From assembly GCA_905200905.1 (NCBI GenBank), contig CAJKMA010000014.1, positions 1 through 51,916 of the forward strand: 51,916 bases of DNA. The letters run 5' to 3'. Shown one piece after another: positions 17,843 to 25,905 of this stretch. The stretch is from an uncultured Bacillota bacterium. Its GTDB lineage: Bacteria > Bacillota > Clostridia > Lachnospirales > Lachnospiraceae. The position numbers and the translations under genes were made by a program. The first letter of the stretch is position 1; each line of letters opens with the position of its first letter. The notes under the pieces are model-generated. The model had not been told where the DNA came from, searched no databases, and was given only the letters and a program-made list of their open reading frames with translations.

Positions 17843-18226
17843 ATGTCAGTTAGAAAGACAACCACAAAAGCTGCAAAGATAACTGCAGCGGCAGATGTAA
17901 TGACTACTCCGGCGAAGACAGAAGAAATTAAGACAGAACCCGTTTCAGCAAAAAAAGCACCTGTAAAAAGAGCTGCTGCAAAAAAAACAGCTACATCTAC
18001 CACAAAGAAAGTAGAGGTAAAAGAGGCTGTTTATATCCAGTTTGCAGGAGCTGAATATAATTTGGACGAAATCAGAGCGAATGTGAAAAAAGCCTGGATG
18101 GATGAAACAGGAAAAAAAGAAAGCGATATCAAAGACATACAGATTTATGTAAAACCGGAAGAACATGCTGCATACTATGTAGTAAATCAGGAAGTTATAG
18201 AAGGCGGAAGAAAAATCGATCTGTAA
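17843..18226 (+). CDS. DUF6465 family protein with histone-like Lys/Ala-rich tail
   Basis: A 127-residue protein in two parts. Residues 1-60 are a low-complexity tail rich in Lys, Ala, Thr and Pro (for example KKAPVKRAAAKKTATSTTKK), like eukaryotic histone H1 or HU tail sequences. Residues 60-127 form a compact alpha/beta domain starting VYIQFAGAEYNLDEI, containing IKDIQIYVKPEEHAAYYVVN. It is known to me as a domain of unknown function common in Lachnospiraceae. It is a single-gene unit with a strong promoter, an AAAGGAGG ribosome site and its own terminator. Nucleic-acid binding through the tail is an inference only. Confidence 0.8.
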   Translation: MSVRKTTTKAAKITAAADVMTTPAKTEEIKTEPVSAKKAPVKRAAAKKTATSTTKKVEVKEAVYIQFAGAEYNLDEIRANVKKAWMDETGKKESDIKDIQIYVKPEEHAAYYVVNQEVIEGGRKIDL

Positions 18227-18240
18227 GGATCAGGAAAGAA

Positions 18241-18295
18241 AGAGGGGATTCCTTTTATTATCTCAATGGATAACAGAAGAAAGCCCCTCTTTTTT
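18241..18295. terminator. Terminator between the DUF6465 gene and the SASP gene
   Basis: AGAGGGG (18241-18247) pairs with CCCCTCT (18284-18290), with an inner TTATC/GGATAA stem, and is followed by TTTTT on the + strand. It lies between convergent genes and may stop both. Confidence 0.8.
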
Positions 18296-18323
18296 GTCAT
18301 ATTATTTTGTTATGATTTCTAGC

Positions 18324-18551
18324 TTAGAACTGCTGAGAAGAACCTGTTCCAGACATCTGACGTTCCTGAGCTTCAATCATTTTTTTTACCATATATCCAC
18401 CTACAGAACCATTCTGTTTGGAAGTCAGGTTTCCGTTGTATCCATCTGTAAGAGGTACACCTAATTCATTGGCAACTTCATATTTGAAGCGGTTTAAGGC
18501 ACCTTTGGCTTCTGGTACTGCTGCTCTGTTAGAAGAAGTATTATTAGACAT
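18324..18551 (-). CDS. Alpha/beta-type small acid-soluble spore protein (SASP)
   Basis: A 75-residue SASP that coats and protects DNA in dormant spores. The two conserved segments are present: the germination-protease region RFKYEVANELGVPL, and the C-terminal DNA-contact segment NGNLTSKQNGSVGGYMVKKM. AAAGGAGG precedes the ATG on the minus strand. A forespore-type promoter candidate lies upstream. The gene shows directly that the organism belongs to a spore-forming lineage. Confidence 0.95.
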   Translation of the reverse strand: MSNNTSSNRAAVPEAKGALNRFKYEVANELGVPLTDGYNGNLTSKQNGSVGGYMVKKMIEAQERQMSGTGSSQQF

Positions 18552-18596
18552 TTTTTTGTTCCTCCTTTGGAATTTAAAATTTTTTGTTACAATGGT

Positions 18597-18625
18597 AGTA
18601 TGTGAAATATAAATTTTTTTACACT
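18597..18625 (-). promoter_or_regulatory. Candidate sigma-G/sigma-F promoter for the SASP gene
   Basis: On the minus strand: GTGTA (18625-18621), a 17-base spacer and CATACTA (18603-18597). The -10 fits the forespore sigma CATNNTA pattern; the -35 matches GHATR at four of five positions. Confidence 0.5.
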
Positions 18626-18643
18626 AGAAGTTCTTTCATATTT

Positions 18644-18671
18644 TGACAAATTTTGAGAAATGTATTACAAT
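18644..18671 (+). promoter_or_regulatory. Candidate upstream sigma-A promoter in the mgsA leader
   Basis: A perfect TTGACA (18644-18649), a 16-base spacer and TACAAT (18666-18671), about 160 bases before mgsA and upstream of a second promoter. Confidence 0.55.
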
Positions 18672-18734
18672 AAATAGTCGGATTTGCATGACAGAGTTGT
18701 TTTTGTAAAAAATGTATAAAACACGAAAAAATAA

Positions 18735-18763
18735 TTGCAAGAAGTTGGTGTTTTTGCTATAAT
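18735..18763 (+). promoter_or_regulatory. Sigma-A promoter for mgsA
   Basis: TTGCAA (18735-18740), a 17-base spacer and a perfect TATAAT (18758-18763). A seven-base stem, AGAGCAA with TTGCTCT (about 18782-18799), follows in the leader. Confidence 0.75.
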
Positions 18764-18831
18764 TACTCTGGACTGCAAGTAGAGCAAGTATTTGCTCTTC
18801 TGAAGTAATTAAAAAAATAAGGATGATGTAA

Positions 18832-19224
18832 ATGAACGTTGGGATTATAGCACATAACAGTAAAAAAGCTTTGATTGAAGATTTCTGTATTGCTTATAAA
18901 AATATTTTGGCAAAACATGAAATCTATGCAACAGGTACCACAGGAAGAAGAATAGAAGAAGCTGCAAATCTCCATGTCCATAAGTTTCTGCCGGGCAGCA
19001 TGGGAGGCGACAAGCAGTTTACAGAGATGATTGAACGGGGAGACATTGATATGGTCATCTTTTTTTACAATCCATCGATGATTAACCCAAAAGAACCAGA
19101 CGTATACCAGATTTCTAGATGTTGTGACCAGTATAATATTCCCATTGCAACGAATATTGCTACTGCGGAATCCCTGATTCTGGGCTTGGATCAGGGAGAT
19201 TTGGACTATCGTTTGAATCGTTAG
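18832..19224 (+). CDS. mgsA: Methylglyoxal synthase
   Basis: A 130-residue MgsA, which converts dihydroxyacetone phosphate to methylglyoxal and phosphate as an overflow branch of glycolysis. The N-terminus MNVGIIAHNSKKALIEDF fits the family. The phosphate-binding GTTGRRIEE and the segment GSMGGDKQ carry the catalytic Asp (residue 60). The chain is slightly shorter than the Escherichia enzyme. It has tandem promoter candidates and a leader stem, and precedes rsmD by 14 bases, so co-transcription with rsmD-coaD is likely. Confidence 0.93.
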   Translation: MNVGIIAHNSKKALIEDFCIAYKNILAKHEIYATGTTGRRIEEAANLHVHKFLPGSMGGDKQFTEMIERGDIDMVIFFYNPSMINPKEPDVYQISRCCDQYNIPIATNIATAESLILGLDQGDLDYRLNR

Positions 19225-19238
19225 AAGGAATAACAGAT

Positions 19239-19790
19239 ATGAGAGTGATTGCAGGAAGCGCAAAAAGTATGCCACTGAAAACCATTCAGGGTGTGGAGAC
19301 AAGACCTACTACAGACAGGATTAAGGAAACCCTATTTAATATGCTTCAGCCCTATTTGTGCGAAAGTAGATTTTTAGATTTATTTGCAGGCAGTGGAGGA
19401 ATTGGTATTGAGGCTTTAAGCAGAGGAGCAGATTACTGTGCTTTTATTGAGAAGAATAAAAAAGCCACAGCAGTGATTCAGGAAAATCTTTGTTTTACAA
19501 AATTAGAGGGAAGAGGCGAGGTATACTGCCAGGATGTATTGCGAGCTTTGGTGCAGCTGGAATGGGAGGAGCCTTTTGATTGTATTTTTATGGATCCGCC
19601 GTATCAGAAAGAGTTAGAAAAGCAAGTACTGGAGATTTTACAGGATGCCTCTTATGTAACAAAAGATACCCTGATTGTAGTGGAAGCCTCTTTGGAAACC
19701 AGTTTTGATTATCTGGAAGCATATGGTTTTTCCATGATAAAAGAAAAGAAATACAAGACAAATCAGCATGTATTTTTAAAAAAGAAATAG
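19239..19790 (+). CDS. rsmD: 16S rRNA (guanine(966)-N(2))-methyltransferase RsmD
   Basis: A 183-residue SAM-dependent methyltransferase. The start MRVIAGSAKSMPLKTI is typical. The SAM-binding loop is LDLFAGSGGIGIEAL (about 46-60) and the catalytic motif DPPY lies at 119-122. It methylates G966 of 16S rRNA in the small subunit. It lies 17 bases upstream of coaD, the conserved Firmicute order (ylbH-coaD-ylbJ in Bacillus). Confidence 0.95.
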   Translation: MRVIAGSAKSMPLKTIQGVETRPTTDRIKETLFNMLQPYLCESRFLDLFAGSGGIGIEALSRGADYCAFIEKNKKATAVIQENLCFTKLEGRGEVYCQDVLRALVQLEWEEPFDCIFMDPPYQKELEKQVLEILQDASYVTKDTLIVVEASLETSFDYLEAYGFSMIKEKKYKTNQHVFLKKK

Positions 19791-19807
19791 AGCAGAAAGG
19801 CAAGAGC

Positions 19808-20302
19808 ATGACAAGAGCAATTTATCCGGGAAGTTTTGATCCGGCAACGTATGGTCATTTAGACATTATTAAAAGGGCGGCAGCTCTTTTTGATGAAGTC
19901 ATAGTGGGAGTTTTGAACAATTCTGTAAAAAGTCCGTTGTTTTCTGTAGAAGAACGTGTTAATATATTAGAGAATATAATAGGCGATATCCCCAATGTGA
20001 AGATACAAGCTTTTGGAGGATTATCAGTGAATTTTGCAAAAAACTGTGAGGCCAAAGTAATTATTCGGGGATTGCGGGCAATTACAGATTTTGAATATGA
20101 ACTCCAGATGGCTCAGACCAACCGTATTCTGTCAACGGATGTGGATACCATGTTTTTGACAACCAGTCTTCAGTATGCCTATTTGAGTTCCACAACGGTG
20201 AAGGAAGCGGCGTCTTTCGGAGCTGATATTTCTAAGTTTGTACCAGACTATGTGGTGCGTCAGGTGGAAGCAAAATTGAGCGGGATGAACCATAGGAAGT
20301 AA
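19808..20302 (+). CDS. coaD: Phosphopantetheine adenylyltransferase
   Basis: A 164-residue PPAT that adenylates 4'-phosphopantetheine to dephospho-CoA, the fourth step of CoA synthesis. The nucleotidyltransferase motif is SFDPATYGHLD (T-x-G-H at 14-17) and the C-terminal catalytic loop is YLSSTTVKE. Family-typical IIRGLRAITDFEYE is also present. Size is normal. It belongs to the rsmD-coaD operon. Confidence 0.97.
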   Translation: MTRAIYPGSFDPATYGHLDIIKRAAALFDEVIVGVLNNSVKSPLFSVEERVNILENIIGDIPNVKIQAFGGLSVNFAKNCEAKVIIRGLRAITDFEYELQMAQTNRILSTDVDTMFLTTSLQYAYLSSTTVKEAASFGADISKFVPDYVVRQVEAKLSGMNHRK

Positions 20303-20322
20303 TCTATACAATAAGGAGAAAA

Positions 20323-21030
20323 ATGAAGATGAGTAGCAGAATAGAACAAATTATTGAAGAAATTGAAGAGTATGTAGAGAGTTGTAAATATCAGCCTCTT
20401 TCTACTACAAAAATTATTGTAAATAAGGAAGAAATCGAGGAGTTGTTAAGAGAGCTGCGTTTGAAGACTCCAGATGAAATTAAGAGATATCAGAAGATTA
20501 TTAGCAATAAAGACGCCATCTTACAGGATGCACAGGCAAAAGCAGATAAAATCATTGAAGATACCAAGGTACAGGTACAGGAAATGGTAAAAGAGTCTGA
20601 AGTAATGCAGCAGGCATATGCACAGGCGAATGAAACCATTAATGCAGTGAATCAGCAGGCACAGGAAATCATTGATGCGGCTGCAAACGAGGCAAATGCC
20701 TTACGTTATAGTGCCGTATCTTACACAGATGAAATGATGGCAAACATGGGTCAGATTGCAAATAGCATGTTAGAAGATGCAGCTGGAAAATATCAGGAAT
20801 TTTTACAGGCTCTTCAAGCTTCTGTGGAAGTGATTAATCAGAATCGTGCGCAGCTTTCCCAGCAGCTTAGCCAGGGTGTTCCAGAACAGCCGGTACACAG
20901 TGAAACACCTTCTCCGGTAGCTCCTGAAAATGCAAGAGTTCAGGAACCGGTAGAGGAAGAAGAGTATGATGACAACTATGATGATTTTGAAGATGATGAA
21001 TTAGATGACGATTTTGATGATTTTGACTAA
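20323..21030 (+). CDS. Coiled-coil protein with acidic C-terminal tail, DivIVA-like or ATPase-subunit-like
   Basis: A 235-residue soluble protein. Residues 1-60 look globular; residues 60-190 are a long Gln/Ala/Glu-rich helix likely to form a coiled coil (for example QAQEIIDAAANEANALRY). The final 40 residues are extremely acidic (YDDNYDDFEDDELDDDFDDF). Relatives downstream of coaD in Lachnospiraceae are usually labelled ATPase, but I see no Walker motif. A structural or division-scaffold role is an inference. AAGGAG precedes the ATG. The 3' end overlaps the convergent ylbJ gene by 30 bases. Confidence 0.72.
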   Translation: MKMSSRIEQIIEEIEEYVESCKYQPLSTTKIIVNKEEIEELLRELRLKTPDEIKRYQKIISNKDAILQDAQAKADKIIEDTKVQVQEMVKESEVMQQAYAQANETINAVNQQAQEIIDAAANEANALRYSAVSYTDEMMANMGQIANSMLEDAAGKYQEFLQALQASVEVINQNRAQLSQQLSQGVPEQPVHSETPSPVAPENARVQEPVEEEEYDDNYDDFEDDELDDDFDDFD

Positions 21031-21948
21031 TAGGTAAGCCAGGAAAAAGGTGCAGACAGAACTGCATAGTTTTCCCAGTATATAGGGTTTCATGGGGAGA
21101 TTTGTATTACCTAGTACAGATTTTGTCTGTGCTGCAATACAAAGACCGCCAAGGGAAGTGAATCCAAGAGCTAGGGGATAGGAAAGTGAAAGGGGATAAG
21201 AACTATGAAGTAGTTCAGAAGTTCCGGTTGTCACCTCCACGAATCCTAAAATTAGATACTTGACGTTTGGAAAAGGCAGAAAAAGCAGCTTTAAAATTCC
21301 TTGAAGGATGGAGAAAAGAATGATGTAGCCTCCTAGCCTGATTATTGTTTCAAAACTGTTCATAATAGAGATATCCAGAAGTTCTCCAAAAGGGAGAGAA
21401 GAGGATATCTCTTTTTTTGTCAAAAAGACGTCCGAGGAAAGGGAAGTAGGTCGGTAAATTCGTCTGGTACAAAGAGAGCAAAGAAAGCCGGAAAGATAGA
21501 TGATGATATAGGTGGGAATTACCAGCTCCTGGCGGTTTAAAAGGCCAGTACACAAATATGCAGACAGAAAGGATGGACCAGGATAAGAGGAAAAAGTAAG
21601 GAGATAATATGCCTCCTCTCTGGAAATTTGGTGCTTTTGATATAAATCTGCTGTGATTTTAGCCCCCATAGGATAACCGCAGAAGATTCCAAGAACCAGG
21701 GCATAGGCTCCCTGACTGGAGAGGCAAAAACATTTGCGCCAGAAACGCTGGGATTTTTGCATAAGACCATCTAAAATCCCTGTATGAAGAAGTAGGTTCG
21801 AGAGAATCAAAAAAGGAAGCAGGGAGGGAAGAAGGGTATAGAACCAGAGCATGAGTCCGGCTTTGGTGTGAGCCAAGGCATGTTTGGGAAAGAAAAGTAA
21901 AAAACTAAGAAAAACAAAAAAACCACAAATAGAAGCCAGACGTTTCAT
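21001..21948 (-). CDS. ylbJ: Sporulation integral membrane protein YlbJ-like (nucleoside recognition domain)
   Basis: A 315-residue polytopic membrane protein with about eight hydrophobic segments. The stretches LMLWFYTLLPSLLPFLILSN, GIFCGYPMGAKITADL and SSYPGPSFLSAYL match the YlbJ/nucleoside-recognition (Gate) family, needed at the engulfment stage of sporulation in Bacillus. I chose ATG 21948, eight bases after GGAGG on the minus strand; the ATG at 21963 is part of that ribosome site. In Bacillus it follows coaD co-directionally; here it is inverted and converges on the coiled-coil gene, overlapping by 30 bases. Confidence 0.85.
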   Translation of the reverse strand: MKRLASICGFFVFLSFLLFFPKHALAHTKAGLMLWFYTLLPSLLPFLILSNLLLHTGILDGLMQKSQRFWRKCFCLSSQGAYALVLGIFCGYPMGAKITADLYQKHQISREEAYYLLTFSSYPGPSFLSAYLCTGLLNRQELVIPTYIIIYLSGFLCSLCTRRIYRPTSLSSDVFLTKKEISSSLPFGELLDISIMNSFETIIRLGGYIILFSILQGILKLLFLPFPNVKYLILGFVEVTTGTSELLHSSYPLSLSYPLALGFTSLGGLCIAAQTKSVLGNTNLPMKPYILGKLCSSVCTFFLAYLLVKIIKIVI

Positions 21949-21989
21949 AAAGCATTCCTCCATATTGCTTATGGCAGTGTCTAATATAT

Positions 21990-22018
21990 GATATATGGTA
22001 AGGTTTTTGGTTTCATGC
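21990..22018 (-). promoter_or_regulatory. Possible sigma-E-type promoter for ylbJ
   Basis: On the minus strand: GCATGAA (22018-22012), 14 bases, then CATATATC (21997-21990). This is a partial match to the mother-cell sigma-E pattern and is weak on its own; the YlbJ identity makes it more plausible. Confidence 0.3.
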
Positions 22019-22077
22019 TTGCTATTTGGGACAGAATGTGTAAAAATAAGGTTTAGAAATCAGCAGGAGGTAAGAAC

Positions 22078-23526
22078 ATGAGTGTATTAGAAAATTTACA
22101 GCCCCAAAGGGTGTTTCACTATTTTGAAGAAATTACAAAAATTCCACACGGTTCTGGAAATACCAAAGAAATGAGCGATTATTTGGTAAATTTTGCCAAG
22201 GAACATGGGTTGCGCTATATTCAAGATGAAAGCAACAATGTTATTTTGTTTAAGCCAGCAGCAAAGGGTTATGAAAATGCTCCTACAGTCATGCTTCAAG
22301 GACATATGGACATGGTGTGTGAGAAAACCCCAGACAGCAGCCATGACTTTACGAAAGATGCCTTGAAACTTCAGGTGGAAGGGGATTTTATTTCTGCACA
22401 GGGAACGACTCTGGGAGGCGATGATGGGATTGCAGTGGCCTATGGCCTGGCACTTCTGGAAGATGAGACCTTGGAACATCCAGCCTTGGAAGTGGTAATT
22501 ACCGTAGATGAGGAAATTGGTCTTTTGGGAGCAACCGCTCTTAATGCAGAGCCTTTACAAGCGAAATATTTGATTAATCTGGATTCTGAGGAAGAAGGGT
22601 ATCTCTGGGCAGGATGTGCAGGGGGGATGACGGCAGTGTCTGAACTTCCAGTGCGCTATCAGGAAGAGACCAATGAAAGATGGAAGGTTACTGTTTCCGG
22701 TCTTGCAGGTGGACATTCAGGAGCTGAAATAGATAAGAATAGAGGAAATGCCACTTTTGTGTTGGCGCGGTTTTTAAAAGAGGCAAAGGAGCAGGGCGCT
22801 TATGCTATTTCTGAATTGAATGGAGGATTGAAGGATAATGCCATTCCAAGAACAGCGCAAGCCTTGATTCTGGCAGGGAAAGAAGAAGGAACAGCTATTG
22901 CAGCTTATGCAAAAGTTTTTACAGAGGCTCTTCAAAAAGAATATACAGGTAGCGATGAGGGAATTTGCGTTACAGTAGAAGCGCAAGGTATTGGAACAGA
23001 GCCAGTACTTCATCCGGTAAGTCAAGAAAAAGTTCTGTTTTTCCTGATGCAGTATCCAAATGGCATCCAGAAAATGTGCGGTTTTATGGAGGGATTGGTA
23101 GAGACCTCCTGTAATCTTGGCATTACCAAGCTTACACCAAAAGCTCTGGTTGGATCTGCCAGTGTGAGAAGTTCTGTAGGAAGTGCCAAGAAAGCTCTGG
23201 CAGACAAAATTGCTTATTTGACAGAATTTTTAGGCGGAGACTTTCAGATAGAAGGAGAATATCCTTCCTGGGAATACAAACAGGACTCTACTCTTCGTCC
23301 TCTTATGGTAGAGGTGTTTCGGGAAATGTATCATAGAGAACCAGAGGTAAAAGTCATTCATGCGGGACTGGAATGTGGACTTTTTTATGAAAAAATTCCA
23401 GGTTTGGATTGTGTATCTTTGGGACCTAATATGCAGGATATCCATACAACAGAAGAGAAGTTGTCTATTTCTTCTGTAGAGCGTGTATGGGAATATTTGT
23501 TGGAAGTATTGAAAAAAATCAAATAA
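22078..23526 (+). CDS. pepD: Aminoacyl-histidine dipeptidase (M20 family, PepD)
   Basis: A 482-residue M20 metallopeptidase that hydrolyses Xaa-His and similar dipeptides in the cytoplasm. Zinc-site and catalytic elements are VMLQGHMDMVCEK (about 77-89), LGGDDGIAVAYG, VDEEIGLLGA with the catalytic Glu pair, SGLAGGHSGAEID in the lid domain, and the late metal ligand HAGLECG. The length fits PepD. AGGAGG lies nine bases before the ATG. It is followed by a hairpin that looks like a terminator. Confidence 0.94.
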   Translation: MSVLENLQPQRVFHYFEEITKIPHGSGNTKEMSDYLVNFAKEHGLRYIQDESNNVILFKPAAKGYENAPTVMLQGHMDMVCEKTPDSSHDFTKDALKLQVEGDFISAQGTTLGGDDGIAVAYGLALLEDETLEHPALEVVITVDEEIGLLGATALNAEPLQAKYLINLDSEEEGYLWAGCAGGMTAVSELPVRYQEETNERWKVTVSGLAGGHSGAEIDKNRGNATFVLARFLKEAKEQGAYAISELNGGLKDNAIPRTAQALILAGKEEGTAIAAYAKVFTEALQKEYTGSDEGICVTVEAQGIGTEPVLHPVSQEKVLFFLMQYPNGIQKMCGFMEGLVETSCNLGITKLTPKALVGSASVRSSVGSAKKALADKIAYLTEFLGGDFQIEGEYPSWEYKQDSTLRPLMVEVFREMYHREPEVKVIHAGLECGLFYEKIPGLDCVSLGPNMQDIHTTEEKLSISSVERVWEYLLEVLKKIK

Positions 23527-23542
23527 ACTGGTTGTGATTCAT

Positions 23543-23606
23543 AAAATCCTCCACAGGCGCATAAGATGATATGTAGGTGTTCTTATGGGCAGGCGGGGGA
23601 TTTTTT
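23543..23606 (+). terminator. Terminator-like hairpin that also covers the next gene's ribosome site
   Basis: AAAATCCTCC and CATAAGA (23543-23566) pair with TCTTATG and GGGGGATTTT (23581-23604). The 3' arm contains the GGGGGA ribosome site of the M23 gene, and the T tract (23601-23606) abuts its ATG. Confidence 0.65.
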
Positions 23607-24275
23607 ATGAAAAAATGGATGCTCATGCTATGTATTTTACTATTTTTTGATGTACAGATGGTAGGGGGCATGAGGGATCATATATCTTTAGAGGTTTATC
23701 GTAAAGCTGGGATGCCGGTGGAATTATTCCAGAAAGTTGGAATGAAATCTGAGGACATGGAGTGCTATCTGAATTTTTGGGACGATTTGAAATATTTCCC
23801 TGTGGCAGGAAGGCAGGAAGGGCCCAAGGAATCTTTTTATTTCCAGGATACCTGGCTGGAAGAGCGGAATTATGGAGGAGAACGAGCTCATGAGGGTTGT
23901 GATATTTTTGGTAAGTATGACAGACGGGAATATTATCCAGTAGTAAGTATGACAGATGGGATTGTAGAAACTGTGGGATGGCTACCTCTGGGCGGATGGA
24001 GAATAGGAATTAGAAGTCCTGGTGGAGGATTTTTTTATTATGCTCACTTATCCTCCTATGAAAAGCAGTTTCAGGTAGGAGATACCGTCAATGCAGGGGA
24101 AATCCTGGGATTTTTGGGGGATACAGGGTATGGTGAGGAAGGCACCAGAGGGAAGTTTCCCTGTCATTTACATGTGGGAATTTACATCGAAACCAGGACA
24201 GAGTTAGAATATGCTTTGAATCCGTATCCGGTTCTGCTTTTTTTACAGGACAGACAGAAAAATTTTTTCTATTAA
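23607..24275 (+). CDS. M23 family metallopeptidase (secreted)
   Basis: A 222-residue protein with an N-terminal signal peptide or anchor (MKKWMLMLCILLFF). A LytM-type M23 domain follows: the zinc-site pattern H-x3-D in AHEGCDIFG, the internal His in YYAHLSSY, and the HxH motif in CHLHVGIY. All catalytic positions appear intact, so a peptidoglycan endopeptidase or a spore-envelope role is possible. ATG 23607 follows GGGGGA; the in-frame GTG at 23577 lies in the loop of the hairpin upstream and is rejected. Confidence 0.85.
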   Translation: MKKWMLMLCILLFFDVQMVGGMRDHISLEVYRKAGMPVELFQKVGMKSEDMECYLNFWDDLKYFPVAGRQEGPKESFYFQDTWLEERNYGGERAHEGCDIFGKYDRREYYPVVSMTDGIVETVGWLPLGGWRIGIRSPGGGFFYYAHLSSYEKQFQVGDTVNAGEILGFLGDTGYGEEGTRGKFPCHLHVGIYIETRTELEYALNPYPVLLFLQDRQKNFFY

Positions 24276-24289
24276 AAATGTAGAAACTA

Positions 24290-24298
24290 TGCTATACT
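24290..24298 (+). promoter_or_regulatory. Extended -10 promoter for the relQ-like gene
   Basis: TGCTATACT (24290-24298) is an extended -10 element 27 bases before the start. No good -35 is present, as often seen with this class. Confidence 0.5.
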
Positions 24299-24324
24299 TT
24301 ATGGATAGTTAAGGAGTAATGTTT

Positions 24325-25155
24325 ATGGAAATACGATTATGGCGTGAACTACTGGTTCCCTATGAACTGGCAGTCAAAGAACTGGTGATGAAGTTTCATC
24401 AGTTGAAAAAAGAACACAAAGAGAAAGACTTATATTGTCCCATTGAAGAGGTATCAGGGAGGGTAAAATCTATTAACAGCATTCTGGAAAAAATGCAGAG
24501 GAAACAGATTTCCTGGGATGAACTGGAGGAAAAAGTAGAGGATATTGCTGGAATCCGGATTATTTGTCAGTTTTATGAGGATATTGAAGTGGTGGCAGAG
24601 TTAATCCGCAGAAGGCGAGACATGCGGGTACTGGAGGAAAAAGATTATATTACTCATATGAAGGCCAGCGGATATCGCAGCTATCATATGATTATTGCGT
24701 ATAATACAGAAACTCTAGAAGGATGTAAGGAAATTCGGGCAGAAATTCAAATTCGTACTTTAGCTATGAACTTCTGGGCCACCATTGAGCATTCTCTCCA
24801 GTATAAATATCGGGGAAATATGCCAAAGCATCTGGCAGAGCGTCTTAGCAATGCAGCAGATTCTATTTTGCAGTTAGATGCAGAGATGTCCTCTGTGCGT
24901 AATGAAGTTATGGATGCCCAAAATTCCATGCTTCACCAGTCGAATCTGGTAGCAGATATTTTAAATAACATTGAAAATCTGTATCACTATTCCAATAAAC
25001 GGGAAGTAGCAAAGATTCAGGATGAATTTTACCGCATTTATGAGACAAAGGATTTGGAGCAGCTGGAACGATTTCACAGAGAGTTGGATATTATTGCAGA
25101 AGGATATAGGGCGCAGGCTCTATCCCAGGATATGGGAAATGGTTCATCCATTTAG
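24325..25155 (+). CDS. GTP pyrophosphokinase family protein (small alarmone synthetase, RelQ-like)
   Basis: A 276-residue single-domain (p)ppGpp synthetase. The RelA/SpoT synthetase fold is shown by RVKSINSILEKMQRK, then EDIAGIRIICQFYED, ASGYRSYHMII (G-loop and substrate pocket), EIQIRTLAMNFWATIEH and YKYRGN. There is no hydrolase HD domain and no TGS/ACT region, so this is a small alarmone synthetase. The C-terminal 90 residues are helical and mediate oligomerisation in RelQ. ATG 24325 is eight bases after AAGGAG; the ATG at 24319 is too close. Confidence 0.92.
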   Translation: MEIRLWRELLVPYELAVKELVMKFHQLKKEHKEKDLYCPIEEVSGRVKSINSILEKMQRKQISWDELEEKVEDIAGIRIICQFYEDIEVVAELIRRRRDMRVLEEKDYITHMKASGYRSYHMIIAYNTETLEGCKEIRAEIQIRTLAMNFWATIEHSLQYKYRGNMPKHLAERLSNAADSILQLDAEMSSVRNEVMDAQNSMLHQSNLVADILNNIENLYHYSNKREVAKIQDEFYRIYETKDLEQLERFHRELDIIAEGYRAQALSQDMGNGSSI

Positions 25156-25164
25156 GAGAGATAC

Positions 25165-25905
25165 ATGGCGAAGATAAGATTAGATAAATATTTGGCGGAT
25201 ATGGGTCTTGGAACCAGGACAGAAGTAAAAAAAATGATAAAAAAGGGGCAGATTACTGTAAATAGTGAGATTATTTGTGCTCCTGAATATAAAACAGACA
25301 CGCAGACGGATCAGGTGTATGCAGATGGACAGATGGTATCTTATGCAAATTATGAATATTATATGCTAAATAAACCACAAGGGGTTGTGTCTGCAACAGA
25401 AGATAAAAGAGAAAAGACGGTTTTGGATTTGATTCTTTCTAAGAAAAGAAAAGATTTATTTCCAGTAGGGCGTTTGGACAAGGATACAGAAGGATTGCTT
25501 TTGATTACCAATGATGGCGAACTGGCTCACCAATTGCTTTCTCCAAAAAAACATGTGGATAAAACTTATGTGACACGACTTTTAAAGTCCTTGCTTTTGG
25601 AAGATGCAAAAAAGCTGGAAATAGGAGTTGATATTGGAGAGCAGGAACTTACATTACCAGCAAAGGTAAATTTGTTAAATGCAGAGGGAACAGAAGTTCA
25701 GATTACCATTCAGGAAGGAAAATTCCATCAGGTGAAACGGATGTTTCAGGCGGTGGGAAATCAGGTGGTTTTTTTAAAGCGGATTTCTATGGGAAGTCTG
25801 ATGCTGGATAAAGAGCTCAGACCGGGGGAATACCGGCTACTGACTCAGGAAGAGATTATGAGGTTAAAAGAACATGCTAGAACAGATAAAAGCAGTGATT
25901 TTTGA
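25165..25905 (+). CDS. RsuA/RluB-type pseudouridine synthase
   Basis: A 246-residue enzyme. An N-terminal S4 RNA-binding domain (RLDKYLADMGLGTRTEVKKM) is followed by the RsuA-family catalytic domain. The catalytic Asp lies in VGRLDKDTEGLLLITNDGE, and the C-terminal IQEGKFHQVKRMF is family typical. It isomerises a uridine in rRNA; whether 16S or 23S cannot be decided. It overlaps the HAD gene by 32 bases. Confidence 0.93.
   Translation: MAKIRLDKYLADMGLGTRTEVKKMIKKGQITVNSEIICAPEYKTDTQTDQVYADGQMVSYANYEYYMLNKPQGVVSATEDKREKTVLDLILSKKRKDLFPVGRLDKDTEGLLLITNDGELAHQLLSPKKHVDKTYVTRLLKSLLLEDAKKLEIGVDIGEQELTLPAKVNLLNAEGTEVQITIQEGKFHQVKRMFQAVGNQVVFLKRISMGSLMLDKELRPGEYRLLTQEEIMRLKEHARTDKSSDF

Noticed and set aside
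18763..19302. 179-codon minus-strand frame over mgsA
   Set aside because: It overlaps mgsA and the start of rsmD and has no motif; mgsA has a strong promoter and full motifs.
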